Of a stretch of 64,000 nucleotides of DNA, positions 1 to 9,438 are shown one piece after another (the stretch's first letter is position 1; the number at the start of each line of letters is the position of its first letter). The translations under genes and the position numbers were made by a program. The stretch spans positions 564,054-628,053 of the forward strand of contig NZ_LMEY01000001.1 of assembly GCF_001426665.1 (NCBI RefSeq), read 5' to 3'. The notes beneath the pieces are model-generated. The model saw only the letters and a program-made list of their open reading frames with translations, did not search any database and was not told the origin of the DNA. The DNA comes from Rhizobium sp. Root1334 (GTDB lineage Bacteria; Pseudomonadota; Alphaproteobacteria; Rhizobiales; Rhizobiaceae).

Positions 1-834
1 CGGATGTTTCAGAACCAGAGCCCCCTGCCCCAGATAGTTCAGAGCCAGCGCCGGAAAGACGAGGCCGATCCACGCCCATTGGATGGGCTTGCGGCCGAAA
101 TGGCCAAGGTCAGCATAAAGCGCCTCGGCACCGGTGACCGTCAGGAACACCGCACCGAGCACGACAATGCCGACATAACCGGCATGAATGAGGAAATGAA
201 CGGCATAATAGGGGTTAAACGCGGCTAGAATGCCGTAGTCATCGGTAATGTGGCTGAGGCCGGCAACGGCGAGAACGATGAACCACAGAGCCATGATCGG
301 GCCGAAGAATTTTGACACCGCCGCCGTACCGCGCGACTGGACGGCAAACAGCAGCAGCAGAATGACCACCGAGATCGGCACCACATAGGGCGAGAGCGTT
401 GGGGTGACGAGTTTCAGGCCTTCGACAGCGGACAGAACCGACAGCGCTGGTGCAATGATCGCATCGCCGATGAACAGGGCTGCGCCGGCAATACCGAGGA
501 AGAACAGTCGGTTTGCACGCTTGCTGGAATATTTCATCAACAGCGCCAGGAGCGACAGCGTCCCGCCTTCGCCATTGTTGTCGGCGCGCAGCAGGAACAG
601 CACGTATTTCAAGGTGACGATAATCGTCAGCGTCCAGATCATCAGCGAGATCAACCCGATGATCTCCAGGCGCGTTACCCCGTCGGCGGCGACCGGACGC
701 AAGGCTTCGCGAAAGGCGTAAAGCGGGCTGGTGCCGATATCACCATAGACGACGCCGATCGACCCCAGGGACAGAGCCAGAAGCTTCCGTATCTCCTTGT
801 CGCGCGTCTCTGGTTTAGCTGCAGAATGAGACAT
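1..834 (-). CDS. kup: Kup-type low-affinity potassium transporter (3' part outside window)
   Basis: Only the N-terminal 278 residues are in the window; the gene runs off the left edge. It begins [14 protein letters not shown], and the family signature [12 protein letters not shown] lies at residues 30-41 in the first membrane segment. Further hydrophobic segments follow, with the loop motif RADNNGEGG typical of Kup/HAK/KUP proteins, which take up K+ (probably with H+) across the inner membrane. No clear Shine-Dalgarno precedes the ATG. The gene starts 18 bp after the corA stop, so the two are probably co-transcribed as a cation-transport pair. The family call is strong; completeness cannot be judged. 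Confidence 0.93.
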   Translation of the reverse strand, partial: MSHSAAKPETRDKEIRKLLALSLGSIGVVYGDIGTSPLYAFREALRPVAADGVTRLEIIGLISLMIWTLTIIVTLKYVLFLLRADNNGEGGTLSLLALLMKYSSKRANRLFFLGIAGAALFIGDAIIAPALSVLSAVEGLKLVTPTLSPYVVPISVVILLLLFAVQSRGTAAVSKFFGPIMALWFIVLAVAGLSHITDDYGILAAFNPYYAVHFLIHAGYVGIVVLGAVFLTVTGAEALYADLGHFGRKPIQWAWIGLVFPALALNYLGQGALVLKHP

Positions 835-852
835 CTGAATATTTTCGGGCTC

Positions 853-1830
853 TCAGAGCCAGCCTTTCCAGCGAAAGAAGTAGTAGGGGACGATGGCCGA
901 AATCACCATGCCGATCACGGCCATGGGATAACCAAATGCCCATTTCAGTTCAGGCATGAAATCGAAGTTCATGCCGTAGAGCGAAGCGACCAGGGTCGGC
1001 GGAAGAAACACGACGGCCGCAATCGAGAAAATCTTGATAATGGCGTTCTGCTCGACATTGATCAGCCCGAGCGAAGCATCGAGCAGGAAGGTGATGTTTC
1101 CAGAGATGAACGAAGCATGTTCCGACAGCGACTGGATATCGCGCGAAATCGTCCGGCAAAGTTCCTTGGTCTCGCGGTTTTCCTGCACCGACGGGACGGT
1201 ATAGAGGAATGTCAGGACGCGGGAGAGCGACGCAAGGCTGTCTCGGGTCTTGGCCACCAGCCGGTGATGCGACGCCACATCCATCAGCTTGGCTTCCAGA
1301 TAATGCGGCGGCCGGCGTTTGCCGACGGGGCGGTCACCAAAAACCTGCAACGACAGGCCGTCGATCCGGGCAACAGCGATCTCAAGGATTTCCGCGGTGC
1401 GATCGACGATCGTTTCAAACAATCGCGTCACCAGAACCGTTCCAGTGGCGCAACCGCCGGGAATGCGGTGCATCGCTGCCGTGAACAGATCAAAGGCCTT
1501 GGGCTCATCATAGCGGATCGTGATCAGCATGCCGCGCGCCAGAACGAAGGCCACATCCGTCAGTTCCGGATGACCGCTTTCAGCCTTGCAGACGAGCGAG
1601 GCGGTCATGAACACTGCGTCCTTCGCCGTGTAAAGGCGGCTGGAGGGCTCAATATCCTTCAGGTCGTCGCGGGTGGGTACTTCGATGCCGAGAAAACCTT
1701 CGACAAGCAGATCCTCCGCCTTGTCCGGGCGCAGCATGTCGATCCAGACCACACCGGACGGCAGGGATGCAGGCGGCGTCGCCGCGCTGATGACCACGGC
1801 TTCACCATTCTCACGATAGGCAGTGATCAT
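853..1830 (-). CDS. corA: CorA family magnesium/divalent cation transporter
   Basis: A 325-residue protein of normal CorA size. The long N-terminal part is the cytoplasmic funnel (about 1-260). Two C-terminal membrane segments follow, and the selectivity signature GMN is at 286-288 (YGMNFDFMPELKWAFG) just after TM1. It ends in a basic patch (FFRWKGWL), as usual for CorA. Members form pentameric Mg2+ (also Co2+/Ni2+) channels in the inner membrane. The ATG has AAGGG about 8 bases upstream. It lies directly upstream of kup. Its 418-bp upstream gap contains palindromes and a short ORF (described separately) that may belong to its leader. Confidence 0.93.
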   Translation of the reverse strand: MITAYRENGEAVVISAATPPASLPSGVVWIDMLRPDKAEDLLVEGFLGIEVPTRDDLKDIEPSSRLYTAKDAVFMTASLVCKAESGHPELTDVAFVLARGMLITIRYDEPKAFDLFTAAMHRIPGGCATGTVLVTRLFETIVDRTAEILEIAVARIDGLSLQVFGDRPVGKRRPPHYLEAKLMDVASHHRLVAKTRDSLASLSRVLTFLYTVPSVQENRETKELCRTISRDIQSLSEHASFISGNITFLLDASLGLINVEQNAIIKIFSIAAVVFLPPTLVASLYGMNFDFMPELKWAFGYPMAVIGMVISAIVPYYFFRWKGWL

Positions 1831-2248
1831 GCTGCGGCCCTTGCATGGGCGCCATCGGCCCAGGCACGGCCCATGACCGCAGCGCTGTGGAGACAGTCGG
1901 TAGAAAGAGCCGGATTGTGGCGAACCAGAATCAACCGGCCGTATGACATCAAAGCTGCGCGCGGCAGATCCATATGGAAACTCTCGTCGTTAACGACAAA
2001 CCCTCAAACGGTCATCACGGTCATGCGGAGCCCGACGGAGGGCAGCACCGCTGGTGCATCCTTTCGGATGCGGGGAGGCATATGGAGCAAGGCACGTTCA
2101 AAATCAATGCAGAAAGTGGCACGACGCCACATTCTCGCCTAAAGACTTAACGACGCTCCCCGCCCGAATGTCAACAGCGAGCGTTTGTCAGCGCTGTTTT
2201 CACTCAGTGTTACAACAGATATGGGAGACCGACTGGTTTCTTCGGCAT
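1831..2248. other. Intergenic region upstream of corA: palindrome, overlapping hairpins and short ORF
   Basis: No established gene is visible. Read on the minus strand (corA sense) it holds a 25-codon ORF at 2004-2081 beginning MPPRIRKDAPAVLP and ending MTVMTV, with no clear ribosome-binding site. Two hairpins share bases and so exclude each other: GCATCC-GAAA-GGATGC (2056-2071) and GCACC-AGC-GGTGC (2045-2057). A perfect 12-bp palindrome, GTCGTTAACGAC, lies at 1986-1997. This looks like a structured leader, but I do not recognise a known RNA family. Confidence 0.4.
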
Positions 2249-3454
2249 CTACTCGAACACGATGTTCGGCATGGTCCGGGCCTTATCCCCCTGGTGGGCG
2301 CCAACCTGTTCCCAGACCTTCTTGGCGATCTCGCGATAGACGCGGGTGATTTCGCTGTCGGGCTCCGACGCAACGACGGGTGTTCCTGCATCGGATGTCT
2401 CGCGGATGCCCATGGTCAACGGCACTTCACCGAGGAACGGCACACCGATACGCTCGGCCTCCTTGCGGGCACCACCATGACCGAAGATGTCGTAGCGCTT
2501 ACCCGTATCGGGCGCGATGAAATAACTCATGTTCTCGACGATGCCGAGCACCGGCACCTCAACCTTGCGGAACATCGCCAGCCCCTTGCGGGCATCGATC
2601 AGTGCCAGGTCCTGCGGCGTCGAGACGATGACGGCGCCAGCCAGCGGCACCTGCTGCGCCATGGTCAGCTGCGCATCGCCCGTACCCGGCGGCATATCGA
2701 CCACCAGCACGTCGAGATCGCCCCAGGCGACTTCGCGCAGCATCTGCAGAAGTGCCGATTGGATCATCGGGCCGCGCCAGATCATCGCGACCTCCTCATC
2801 AACGAGGAAACCCATCGACATGACCTTCAGGCCATAATTTTCCATTGGCCGGATCATCCGGCCCTCGATCTGCTGCGGCCGCCCGGAAATCTTCATGAGG
2901 CGCGGCATCGACGGGCCGTAGATATCAGCGTCGAGAATGCCGACGCGCAGGCCGTTGGCCTTCAGGGCAAGGGCAAGGTTGACCGATGTGGTGGACTTGC
3001 CGACACCGCCCTTGCCCGAGGCAACCGCAATGATCGCGCCGACACCCGGAATGCCGGCTTTTGCCGCAGCCGTCGGTGTGCGCGGGGCGGCGGGCGCATG
3101 GCTATGGCCCGCATGGGAATGACCGGCATGCGAATGGCCGGTCTGGGATGGTGCAGCGGCAGGCCGTTGAACCGGGGCGGAAGACGAAGCGCCCTTCTTG
3201 TCGGCGGTCAGGGCTACCATGGCACCCTTGACGCCCGGCATATCCTTGACCACCCGCTCGGCTGCTGCCCGCAAGGGATCCAGTTCGCGGGCGCGCTCGG
3301 CCGGAACCGTGATCGAGAAATAGACCTTGGAATCAGAGATGAAGACATCCGAGACCAGGCCCATATCGACGATATTGCCGTCCATATCCGGTCCGCGAAC
3401 GCCTCTGAGCTTGTCGAGAACCTGTTCCTTGGTCACGTCGGTCATGTCATTCAC
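2249..3454 (-). CDS. Mrp/NBP35-type P-loop ATPase (iron-sulfur carrier family)
   Basis: A 401-residue protein. Residues 1-85 form an FSCA (DUF59) domain, then a Pro/Ala-rich linker with three GHSHA repeats at 106-120, then the MinD/Mrp ATPase with the deviant Walker A GKGGVGKST at 147-155 and the motif VVDMPPGTGD further on. Mrp/ApbC proteins bind and hand on Fe-S clusters in the cytosol. The place where the family usually has its C-terminal CxxC reads NMSYFIAPDTGKRYDIFG, without cysteine, so cluster binding by the standard ligands is doubtful. The His-rich linker could bind metal (inference). It is transcribed alone. The family assignment is firm; the function is less so. Confidence 0.9.
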   Translation of the reverse strand: MNDMTDVTKEQVLDKLRGVRGPDMDGNIVDMGLVSDVFISDSKVYFSITVPAERARELDPLRAAAERVVKDMPGVKGAMVALTADKKGASSSAPVQRPAAAPSQTGHSHAGHSHAGHSHAPAAPRTPTAAAKAGIPGVGAIIAVASGKGGVGKSTTSVNLALALKANGLRVGILDADIYGPSMPRLMKISGRPQQIEGRMIRPMENYGLKVMSMGFLVDEEVAMIWRGPMIQSALLQMLREVAWGDLDVLVVDMPPGTGDAQLTMAQQVPLAGAVIVSTPQDLALIDARKGLAMFRKVEVPVLGIVENMSYFIAPDTGKRYDIFGHGGARKEAERIGVPFLGEVPLTMGIRETSDAGTPVVASEPDSEITRVYREIAKKVWEQVGAHQGDKARTMPNIVFE

Positions 3455-3917
3455 TCCTGCCGCCAGCGCGGCTGGTTCGCCCTGCTGTCTCTGCCATGCG
3501 TTATGCGCTGACGTTCATACGAAGCCGCGCTGATGAAAGCCCATCATCGAAACTTGGTATTAGATAATCGAGCCGGAGTGTTTCGCCAATGAGGTGGATC
3601 AGAAAAACCGGCACAAAAGAAAAGGCCGCTCTCTGCCGGGGGGTGTCCGTACATCCGGGATCACCTTTGGCGGAGAGCGGCCTTACCTGTCGCGACCTTC
3701 TTGGGCGCAGTCTTTATTGCAGTCCCCTCTGGACATGCTTTTTACAAAGCAGGAACCGTGCCAGTTTGGGAAAGCCGCTGAAAACCAGCGTTTGATGATC
3801 AGCACCACTGCGATGCAGCATCGATTTCGACTACTTATTGTGCAGTTGCGTTGTCCAGATTTCCGCATTGCCGGATTTTGCGACAGGAGCGCCGGCGGGC
3901 GGCGCCCCTGTTTTCAT
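3455..3917. other. Intergenic region between chemoreceptor and mrp-like gene
   Basis: No protein gene is supported here. It contains the minus-strand terminator hairpin at 3622-3684 (separate entry). Between the chemoreceptor stop and that hairpin lie about 230 bases without coding signature, either a long 3' untranslated region or a small RNA. The mrp-like promoter must lie in the remaining 165 bases. Confidence 0.4.
3613..3684 (-). terminator. Rho-independent terminator with 31-nt loop, minus strand
   Basis: Arms at 3669-3684 and 3622-3637 pair over 16 bp (12 perfect bp AAGGCCGCTCTC/GAGAGCGGCCTT plus 4 more with one G-U). On the minus strand the second arm runs into TTTTCTTTTG. It would end transcripts from the chemoreceptor gene or from an RNA gene in the gap. 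The loop is unusually long for a simple terminator. Confidence 0.7.
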
Positions 3918-6314
3918 TCAGAATTCATCCCAGCCGTCATTGGCTGGCGCCGCTGCAGCACTACCATGCCCCTGAAACGCGCCGGCGAGCTTTTGACCGA
4001 GCGACCGGGCCGGTGATTGCACAGCCGGTGTTGTCACCGAGGCCGGGCGGATGCCGGGCTTTGACAGGGAGGAACTGCGGATCGGAGCGGCCGGAGCCCG
4101 GTGCGAGCCCGCCTCGGCCGCAGCGCGGTGCATGTTCGCCTGCGACACCTCTCCAAGCTGGAAGTTCGCCAAGAGCGCCGTCAGTGCCGAAGCTTCCGCC
4201 GCAAGCGTGTGGCTGGCAGCGGTCGATTCCTCGACCATGGCGGCATTCTGCTGTGTACCCTGATCCATGACGTTGACAGCACGGTTGATGTCGTTGAGGC
4301 CGATCGACTGTTCGCGGGCCGCCTCGACGATCGAGGAAACGCGCAGATTGATCTCGTCGACCTCATGGACGATCACTTCCAGCGCCTTGCCGGCCTGCCC
4401 GACCAACTCGACACCGGTCTTGACCTGCTGGCCGGACTTCGAAATCAACGCCTTGATTTCCTTGGCGGCATTGGCCGAGCGCTGAGCCAGTTCACGCACT
4501 TCCTGGGCAACGACCGCAAAGCCCTTGCCCGCATCGCCTGCACGCGCGGCTTCGACACCGGCGTTGAGCGCAAGCAGATTGGTCTGGAAAGCGATCTCAT
4601 CGATCACGCCGATGATGCTGGAGATTTCCTGCGACGACGTTTCAATCTGGCCGACGGCATCAATAGCGCTTTTGACGACAGCGCTCGATGTCTGCGCGCC
4701 GGATTTCGCCTTGGCAACCAGCTGGCCTGCCTCCTCGGCCCGCACCGTCGAATCGCGCACCGAAGCGGTGATCTGGTCGAGGGCCGCGGCTGTTTCCTCG
4801 ACAGAGGCAGCCTGCTGTTCCGTGCGTCGGGCCAGATCGTCGGCCGAGGTGCGGATTTCTGCCGACCCGGCCTGAATGCCGAGTGCATTGTTGCCAACCG
4901 ATTGCAGGGTCTGCTGCAGGGTGCCCATTGAACTGTTGAAGTCTTCGCGCAGCGCATCGAGCGAGCCGATGAACGGCGTCATCAGGCGGAACGTCACGTC
5001 GCCATCGGCCAACCGCTGTAGGCCTGTACCAAGTTCGGTGACAGCAAAGCGCATCTGGCGTTCGTTTTCCTGTGTCTCCGCAGCGCGGCGCTGGCGTTCT
5101 TCCTCGCCAAGCGTGCGGGTTTCGGCAGCTTCAGCCTCCAGACGCTGCTTGGCGATCGTCGCGTCACGCAGAATGGCAAGCGAGCGGGCCATGTCGCCGA
5201 TCTCGTCGTTGCGCTCGGCGTCGGCAATAACGATGCCTGTATTACCCCGTGCGATTTCGCCGGTTGCATTGACGATGGCCTCGAGACGGCGCCGGAAGCG
5301 GTTGGAGATCATTACGCCAAGCAACACGAGCAGAACCGAGGCGACGCCAATGATGATGACGGAGATCCAGGCCATATGGGTGAGGTAGGCAAAGACTGTC
5401 GATTTCGGAACGGAGACGATCGCGTACCAGGCGGTATCCGGCAGCAGTTGCACGGGAACCGCGACGGAAAGGAAAGCGGTCCCATCCTCGCCTGTGACAT
5501 CGACCGGCTTGCCCGGATTGTCGATCATCTGCTGCCAGGTGGCGGCATCGATGCTGCTATCCTTGAAGGCCTTGCCAAGATTGGCGGCGTTGACATGACT
5601 GAGGAAGTGTCCACCTTGCGAGATCAACGCGACATTACCATCACCCAGTGGCTTCATGTCGGCGAGTTTCGATGTCAGGCTGTCGAGCGCAATGTCGATA
5701 CCGGTCACGCCGAGCGGCTTGCCATCGACGGTGACGGGACCGACGAGCGTGGTCATCATCACGTCCTTGCCGTCGATGACGTATTTGTAGGGCTCGATCA
5801 CCACCATCTTCTGTGCCTTGAAGGGCAACTGGTAATAATCGCCGGGGCCTGGCTTGTCGTAATCGACCAGCGGCGTCACCTCGATCTTGCCGCCGGAGCG
5901 CACCCAGTACGGTACGAAGCGGCCGGTCGCATCATGTCCCGGCTTGTTGACGTAATCCGCATCCTTGCCGTCGAAGGCATTCGGCTCCCAGCCAGTCCAG
6001 ACGCCAAGCGCAAACGGACTATCCTCCAGCGCCTTCTTCATCATCGCATCCGCCGAGGTCCGGTTCGCGGTACCGGATGTTTCGAGCGCTGAAAAAACGC
6101 TCTGGAAGGTGGCGACGAGTTGCAGTCCCTGCGACATCTGCCCCTTCAGATCAGCAGCCGTCAGCGCAGCCGCAGCGTTCATTTCATCGACACTGCGCCG
6201 TTTGACTTCGGAATAGGAGATCCAGAACAGGGTGCCCGCCGTTACCACCGTGGCAAAAAGCCCGGTAGCAACAACGGAGAATATATTACGGGAGGTCGCA
6301 GTCTTGAACAGCAT
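3918..6314 (-). CDS. Methyl-accepting chemotaxis protein with dCache sensor domain
   Basis: A 798-residue inner-membrane chemoreceptor. Segments in order: TM1 (about 10-33), a periplasmic dCache-type sensor domain (about 40-300, with [14 protein letters not shown]), TM2 (about 312-335), HAMP (about 336-390), a coiled-coil adaptor, and the MCP signalling hairpin with the very conserved tip region [21 protein letters not shown]. The C-terminus is GWDEF, resembling the CheR/CheB-docking pentapeptide NWETF. The start at 6314 is chosen over the in-frame ATG at 6341 because GAGGA lies six bases before it. It stands alone; no che genes are nearby. The ligand cannot be told from sequence, though dCache domains often bind amino acids or other small organic compounds. 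Confidence 0.93.
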   Translation of the reverse strand: MLFKTATSRNIFSVVATGLFATVVTAGTLFWISYSEVKRRSVDEMNAAAALTAADLKGQMSQGLQLVATFQSVFSALETSGTANRTSADAMMKKALEDSPFALGVWTGWEPNAFDGKDADYVNKPGHDATGRFVPYWVRSGGKIEVTPLVDYDKPGPGDYYQLPFKAQKMVVIEPYKYVIDGKDVMMTTLVGPVTVDGKPLGVTGIDIALDSLTSKLADMKPLGDGNVALISQGGHFLSHVNAANLGKAFKDSSIDAATWQQMIDNPGKPVDVTGEDGTAFLSVAVPVQLLPDTAWYAIVSVPKSTVFAYLTHMAWISVIIIGVASVLLVLLGVMISNRFRRRLEAIVNATGEIARGNTGIVIADAERNDEIGDMARSLAILRDATIAKQRLEAEAAETRTLGEEERQRRAAETQENERQMRFAVTELGTGLQRLADGDVTFRLMTPFIGSLDALREDFNSSMGTLQQTLQSVGNNALGIQAGSAEIRTSADDLARRTEQQAASVEETAAALDQITASVRDSTVRAEEAGQLVAKAKSGAQTSSAVVKSAIDAVGQIETSSQEISSIIGVIDEIAFQTNLLALNAGVEAARAGDAGKGFAVVAQEVRELAQRSANAAKEIKALISKSGQQVKTGVELVGQAGKALEVIVHEVDEINLRVSSIVEAAREQSIGLNDINRAVNVMDQGTQQNAAMVEESTAASHTLAAEASALTALLANFQLGEVSQANMHRAAAEAGSHRAPAAPIRSSSLSKPGIRPASVTTPAVQSPARSLGQKLAGAFQGHGSAAAAPANDGWDEF

Positions 6315-6636
6315 CTCGTATCCTCGCAAGCGCGACGGCAACGGGCGAATGCCTCAAGTGTTGCTACGTCACATGAATATCATTCTGGAAAAAAGGTGCG
6401 GAGGATATCGTTCATGCGACAGTAAAGTTCGTCCTTCCAGACGAACAATGCCGGCAACGTAAAAGCGTTTCACGATCCCTCCCCGATAAAGATCGGAGAC
6501 AGGAATGTTCACGCACCCTCCCAGTGAAATCATTTCACCGGCAGTAAAAGTGCGCCGCAAATCTTAATGTTCATCTAAAATGCCAGTGATAATTGCAACC
6601 GCTGCTTAATTCTTCGCGGCAGGCGAAGGATTGCAC
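6315..6636. other. Intergenic region upstream of the chemoreceptor
   Basis: This stretch between a LuxR gene stop and the chemoreceptor start must hold the chemoreceptor promoter. I see no convincing ORF, terminator or repeat in it. One 63-codon frame on the minus strand has no ribosome-binding site or recognisable content. Confidence 0.3.
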
Positions 6637-7392
6637 TCAGCTGATGTAACCCTTCTTCATGGCCTTAACGACAGCCTGAGTACGGTTGACCGCATCCAGC
6701 TTTTTGCTGACATGGTTGAGGTAATGATTGACCGTGTGCTCGGACAGACCGAGGATCCCCGCAATCTCAGAACTCGTCTTGCCGGCGGCGGTCCAGTTGA
6801 GACATTGGATTTCACGCTCCGACAGGGTGACGGGAGCCCCCTTCCAGAACGAACCGATTTCGGTCAGGCGATTGTAGACGTGGATGGCGATCATCTGCAG
6901 TTCCATCATCACAGACATCGGCAAGTCAGCCCGCCGTCCCATCCAGATGACGGTCGCCCGGCTGCCGTCGGCGTCGTGGACCGGGAAATAGTTGGCCTGC
7001 AAAATCCCGTGCTCGCGCAACAGGGTGATATAGCCATTTGTCTGAGGCAGGCGGCCGCTCTCTTTCTCCCACTCATCCACTGTCAACTGGAAGGGTGTCG
7101 TAGTCTCCCTCAGACGGCGAATGCCGGTCGAATGCTTCAGGAGCGAGATACTGTCATATGCATTGACCAGATCGGCCGGCATATTGGACAGGATCGAGGT
7201 GCTGGACAGCTTTTCCGCATCGAAAGACGGAACCATGCAGACAAGGAACGCCTTGAAGCCGAAGGCCTGCGTGATCTTCTTCATATAGCGGATCGCGTCG
7301 AACTGGGTTTCCAGTGCTGCGATATCCGAGGCGAAATCGCCGCCGCGCGACTGCTCTTTTTCAACCGGTTCAGCCATCAACGTATCGCGCAT
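6637..7392 (-). CDS. LuxR-type transcriptional regulator (downstream copy of a tandem pair)
   Basis: A 251-residue protein with an N-terminal autoinducer-binding-like domain (about 20-175) and a C-terminal LuxR helix-turn-helix (about 187-247: LSEREIQCLNWTAAGKTSSE, then SEHTVNHYLN). Aligned by eye with TraR, the positions of ligand-contacting W57, D70 and P71 hold L, S and T, while Y61 is kept. Binding of an ordinary acyl-homoserine lactone is therefore uncertain, and no luxI gene is nearby. The ATG has GGTGGAG seven bases upstream. It follows its paralogue by 112 bp in the same direction. VisN/VisR, the rhizobial motility pair, are also tandem LuxR proteins, but no flagellar cluster is here. 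Confidence 0.88.
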   Translation of the reverse strand: MRDTLMAEPVEKEQSRGGDFASDIAALETQFDAIRYMKKITQAFGFKAFLVCMVPSFDAEKLSSTSILSNMPADLVNAYDSISLLKHSTGIRRLRETTTPFQLTVDEWEKESGRLPQTNGYITLLREHGILQANYFPVHDADGSRATVIWMGRRADLPMSVMMELQMIAIHVYNRLTEIGSFWKGAPVTLSEREIQCLNWTAAGKTSSEIAGILGLSEHTVNHYLNHVSKKLDAVNRTQAVVKAMKKGYIS

Positions 7393-7504
7393 TCACAAAC
7401 TCCACCGCACATCCGAGTGCGTTGCCGGCCAAGCGCCCCGAGGCTTGCCCGATATTTCACTCTATTCATCATGCCGGTTTCCTGCTTGCATTCATAAACA
7501 TTTC

Positions 7505-8245
7505 TCAATTGATCAACCCGGCCCGTATCGCTTTTGCCACGGTTTGCACGCGATTGACAGAATCCAGTTTGCGGGTGGCGCGGCTGAGGTAGTGATTGAC
7601 TGTATATTCCGACAGATCCAGGATTTTCGCCATTTCCGTGGTCGTCTTGCCGGCCGCTGCCCAATGCAGGCATTCGACTTCACGGCGCGACAGCACTGCG
7701 GGCATGGGCGAGCGGATCTCCTTGATTTCACTCAGCCGGCCGAACAGGTAACCGGCCTCGTAGGTCAGTTCCTTCAACTCGGCGGAACTGACCACGTCGC
7801 GATTGCCGCCGAAAGCGATCGCACCGCAGGTGCCATGCACATCATGAACCGGAATGTAGACACCGCGCCGCAGGTTGACCCGTTCGAACAAGCTAAGGAC
7901 CTCGTTTCCCTTGCCGTCGGAGCGCCGATGGGAATCAAGAGTGGTATCGTAGGTAAAGGGAATGGTGCTTTTGCGCAGACGTGCGATGACCGGGCTGCCT
8001 GCCATCATGTTGGCCGCATCGTAGTTGATCAGGAAATCAGTGGGCCAGTTGGTCATGACGACTGTATCGGACAGACTGGCGCATGTTTTCCCCGGCACGA
8101 CCATCACTAGAAAACCTTGAAAACCATACAGACGCGAGACTTTCTCCAGCGCCTGGCGGATATCCGCTTCACGCGTCATCTCCTCAGTTCCCCGCTGGCC
8201 AACGGCAACCGTTCCGGGTGATAGATGTCCGCTGAAATCCACCAT
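7505..8245 (-). CDS. LuxR-type transcriptional regulator (upstream copy of a tandem pair)
   Basis: A 246-residue protein with the same architecture as its neighbour: ligand-binding-like domain (about 30-170) and LuxR HTH (about 183-243: LSRREVECLHWAAAGKTTTE, then SEYTVNHYLS). The HTH regions of the two proteins are clearly related, so they look like an old tandem duplication. TraR positions W57 and D70 are F and S here; Y61 and P71 are kept. The start at 8245 has AGAGGT seven bases upstream. A second ATG at 8179 has GAGGAG directly abutting it, which is too close. It probably acts as a LuxR solo, or as a heteromeric partner of the downstream paralogue (inference). Confidence 0.88.
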   Translation of the reverse strand: MVDFSGHLSPGTVAVGQRGTEEMTREADIRQALEKVSRLYGFQGFLVMVVPGKTCASLSDTVVMTNWPTDFLINYDAANMMAGSPVIARLRKSTIPFTYDTTLDSHRRSDGKGNEVLSLFERVNLRRGVYIPVHDVHGTCGAIAFGGNRDVVSSAELKELTYEAGYLFGRLSEIKEIRSPMPAVLSRREVECLHWAAAGKTTTEMAKILDLSEYTVNHYLSRATRKLDSVNRVQTVAKAIRAGLIN

Positions 8246-8464
8246 TTTCTACCTCTTCCAGGCTCGCGCCCAATGGATCAGGCGTCACGAAAACCCGTTG
8301 CGACACCACCCCAGGCATTCTCACCGGTCAAATCCCAGCGACCCGTCTTTCGAGGCGGGAGTTCGAGCGTCGGCAGGCACAGAATCTGATATATTAAAAC
8401 TACAGCTCCGATTTTCCCACGTCCAGTCGATTCACCTAATTAACCGTAAAGGTATCACGAAAGT

Positions 8465-9280
8465 CTAACGGCCAGGACCGAGACGGATTTCGACGTCTTC
8501 GCTGATGGCCATCGCCACCTGTCGAACCGGGCGCGCCCAGTTTTCCAGCTGCTCCATCGTCACCCGATATGCCGGCCCCGTAACCGAGATACCGGCGACA
8601 AGATCGAACCCGGCATCATGGATCGGAGCGGCAACACAGCGGATTTCCGTTTCATGTTCCTCGCGATCAAAGGCATAGCCCTGCAAGCGGGCCTCGTCCA
8701 GATCACGTGTCAAAGACGCTACGGAAAGATGTGTATTGGCGGTAAAACGATGGAATGTCAGTTGGCTCAGTGTATCGGCGAGCCGTTCCGGCGGCAGCAC
8801 GGACAGCGCCGCTTTCCCAAGGCCGGTGCAGTAAACCGGAGAAGCATTGCCGATCTGCGATTCCATCCGCACCGTCTGGCGGCTTTCCACCTTGTCGACA
8901 TAGATGATCTCGGTGCCGCGCAACACGCCCAAATGAACCGTCTCGCCGGTTTCTTCATGCAACCGGCGCAGATGCGGCGCCGCGACTGTGCGGAACTGGT
9001 TTTTAGACCAGGACCGGTAGGCAAATTTCAGCAGCCGCAGGCCGGGTTCGTAGCAAAGGTCGCGCCCTTGCGTCAGAAGTCCTTCCTCGACGAGATGGGA
9101 AAGTTGCCTGTGCAGAGTGCCGCGCGGCTGACCCGATAGTGCCAGAATATCGCTGAACCGGAGCGGCCGGTCGGATGTCACGACCGTCTCCAGCACGGAA
9201 AGAACCTTGCCCAGCGTACCGGTGCCGCTATTGTGTGCAAAAGCGGACGAAGAAATATCCGGCAGATCCTGTTTCATCAT
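8465..9280 (-). CDS. IclR family transcriptional regulator of the adjacent sugar-acid operon
   Basis: About 271 residues. A winged HTH lies near the N-terminus (GTLGKVLSVLETVVTSDRPL, then LSGQPRGTLHRQLSHLVEEG), followed by the IclR effector-binding domain (about 90-265; ETVHLGVLRGTEIIYVDKVE and the GxxxRAF-like region). The frame stays open to a TTG at 9349, but ATG at 9280 or 9277 gives the usual family length; neither has a strong Shine-Dalgarno. It is divergent from the galactonate-type operon starting at 9439. The gap holds the palindrome at 9363-9379, a likely operator. It probably represses the operon until a sugar acid binds (inference from family and context). Confidence 0.88.
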   Translation of the reverse strand: MMKQDLPDISSSAFAHNSGTGTLGKVLSVLETVVTSDRPLRFSDILALSGQPRGTLHRQLSHLVEEGLLTQGRDLCYEPGLRLLKFAYRSWSKNQFRTVAAPHLRRLHEETGETVHLGVLRGTEIIYVDKVESRQTVRMESQIGNASPVYCTGLGKAALSVLPPERLADTLSQLTFHRFTANTHLSVASLTRDLDEARLQGYAFDREEHETEIRCVAAPIHDAGFDLVAGISVTGPAYRVTMEQLENWARPVRQVAMAISEDVEIRLGPGR

Positions 9281-9362
9281 TGCTGTCCATTTGCCGCACG
9301 CCCCGGCTTCGACCTTGACAAGCCAACGCCTCCAGCGCGATAATTCCAAATAATAAGAGTCA

Positions 9363-9379
9363 GTTCCATATTGTGGAAC
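9363..9379. promoter_or_regulatory. Candidate IclR-family operator
   Basis: A perfect inverted repeat GTTCCA-TATTG-TGGAAC with a 5-bp spacer lies between the divergent IclR gene and the SDR-led operon. IclR proteins typically bind palindromes with TGGAA/TTCCA half sites, so shape and position both fit an operator controlling both directions. Confidence 0.65.
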
Positions 9380-9438
9380 AAGACGGATATAAAATCAAGC
9401 AGCCTTCAGATGGCTTGCATTCGGGAGAGCACACCATC

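Noticed and set aside
826..2142. 438-codon plus-strand frame across corA
   Set aside because: Antisense to corA with no recognisable protein features.
6637..8245. Identification of the LuxR pair as visN/visR
   Set aside because: Tandem arrangement and size would fit, but no flagellar or che cluster is adjacent and I cannot verify the sequence identity from memory.
9373..9438. GTG start for the SDR gene 22 codons upstream
   Set aside because: It begins inside the operator palindrome and lacks a ribosome-binding site; ATG 9439 has one and gives the family's normal N-terminus.
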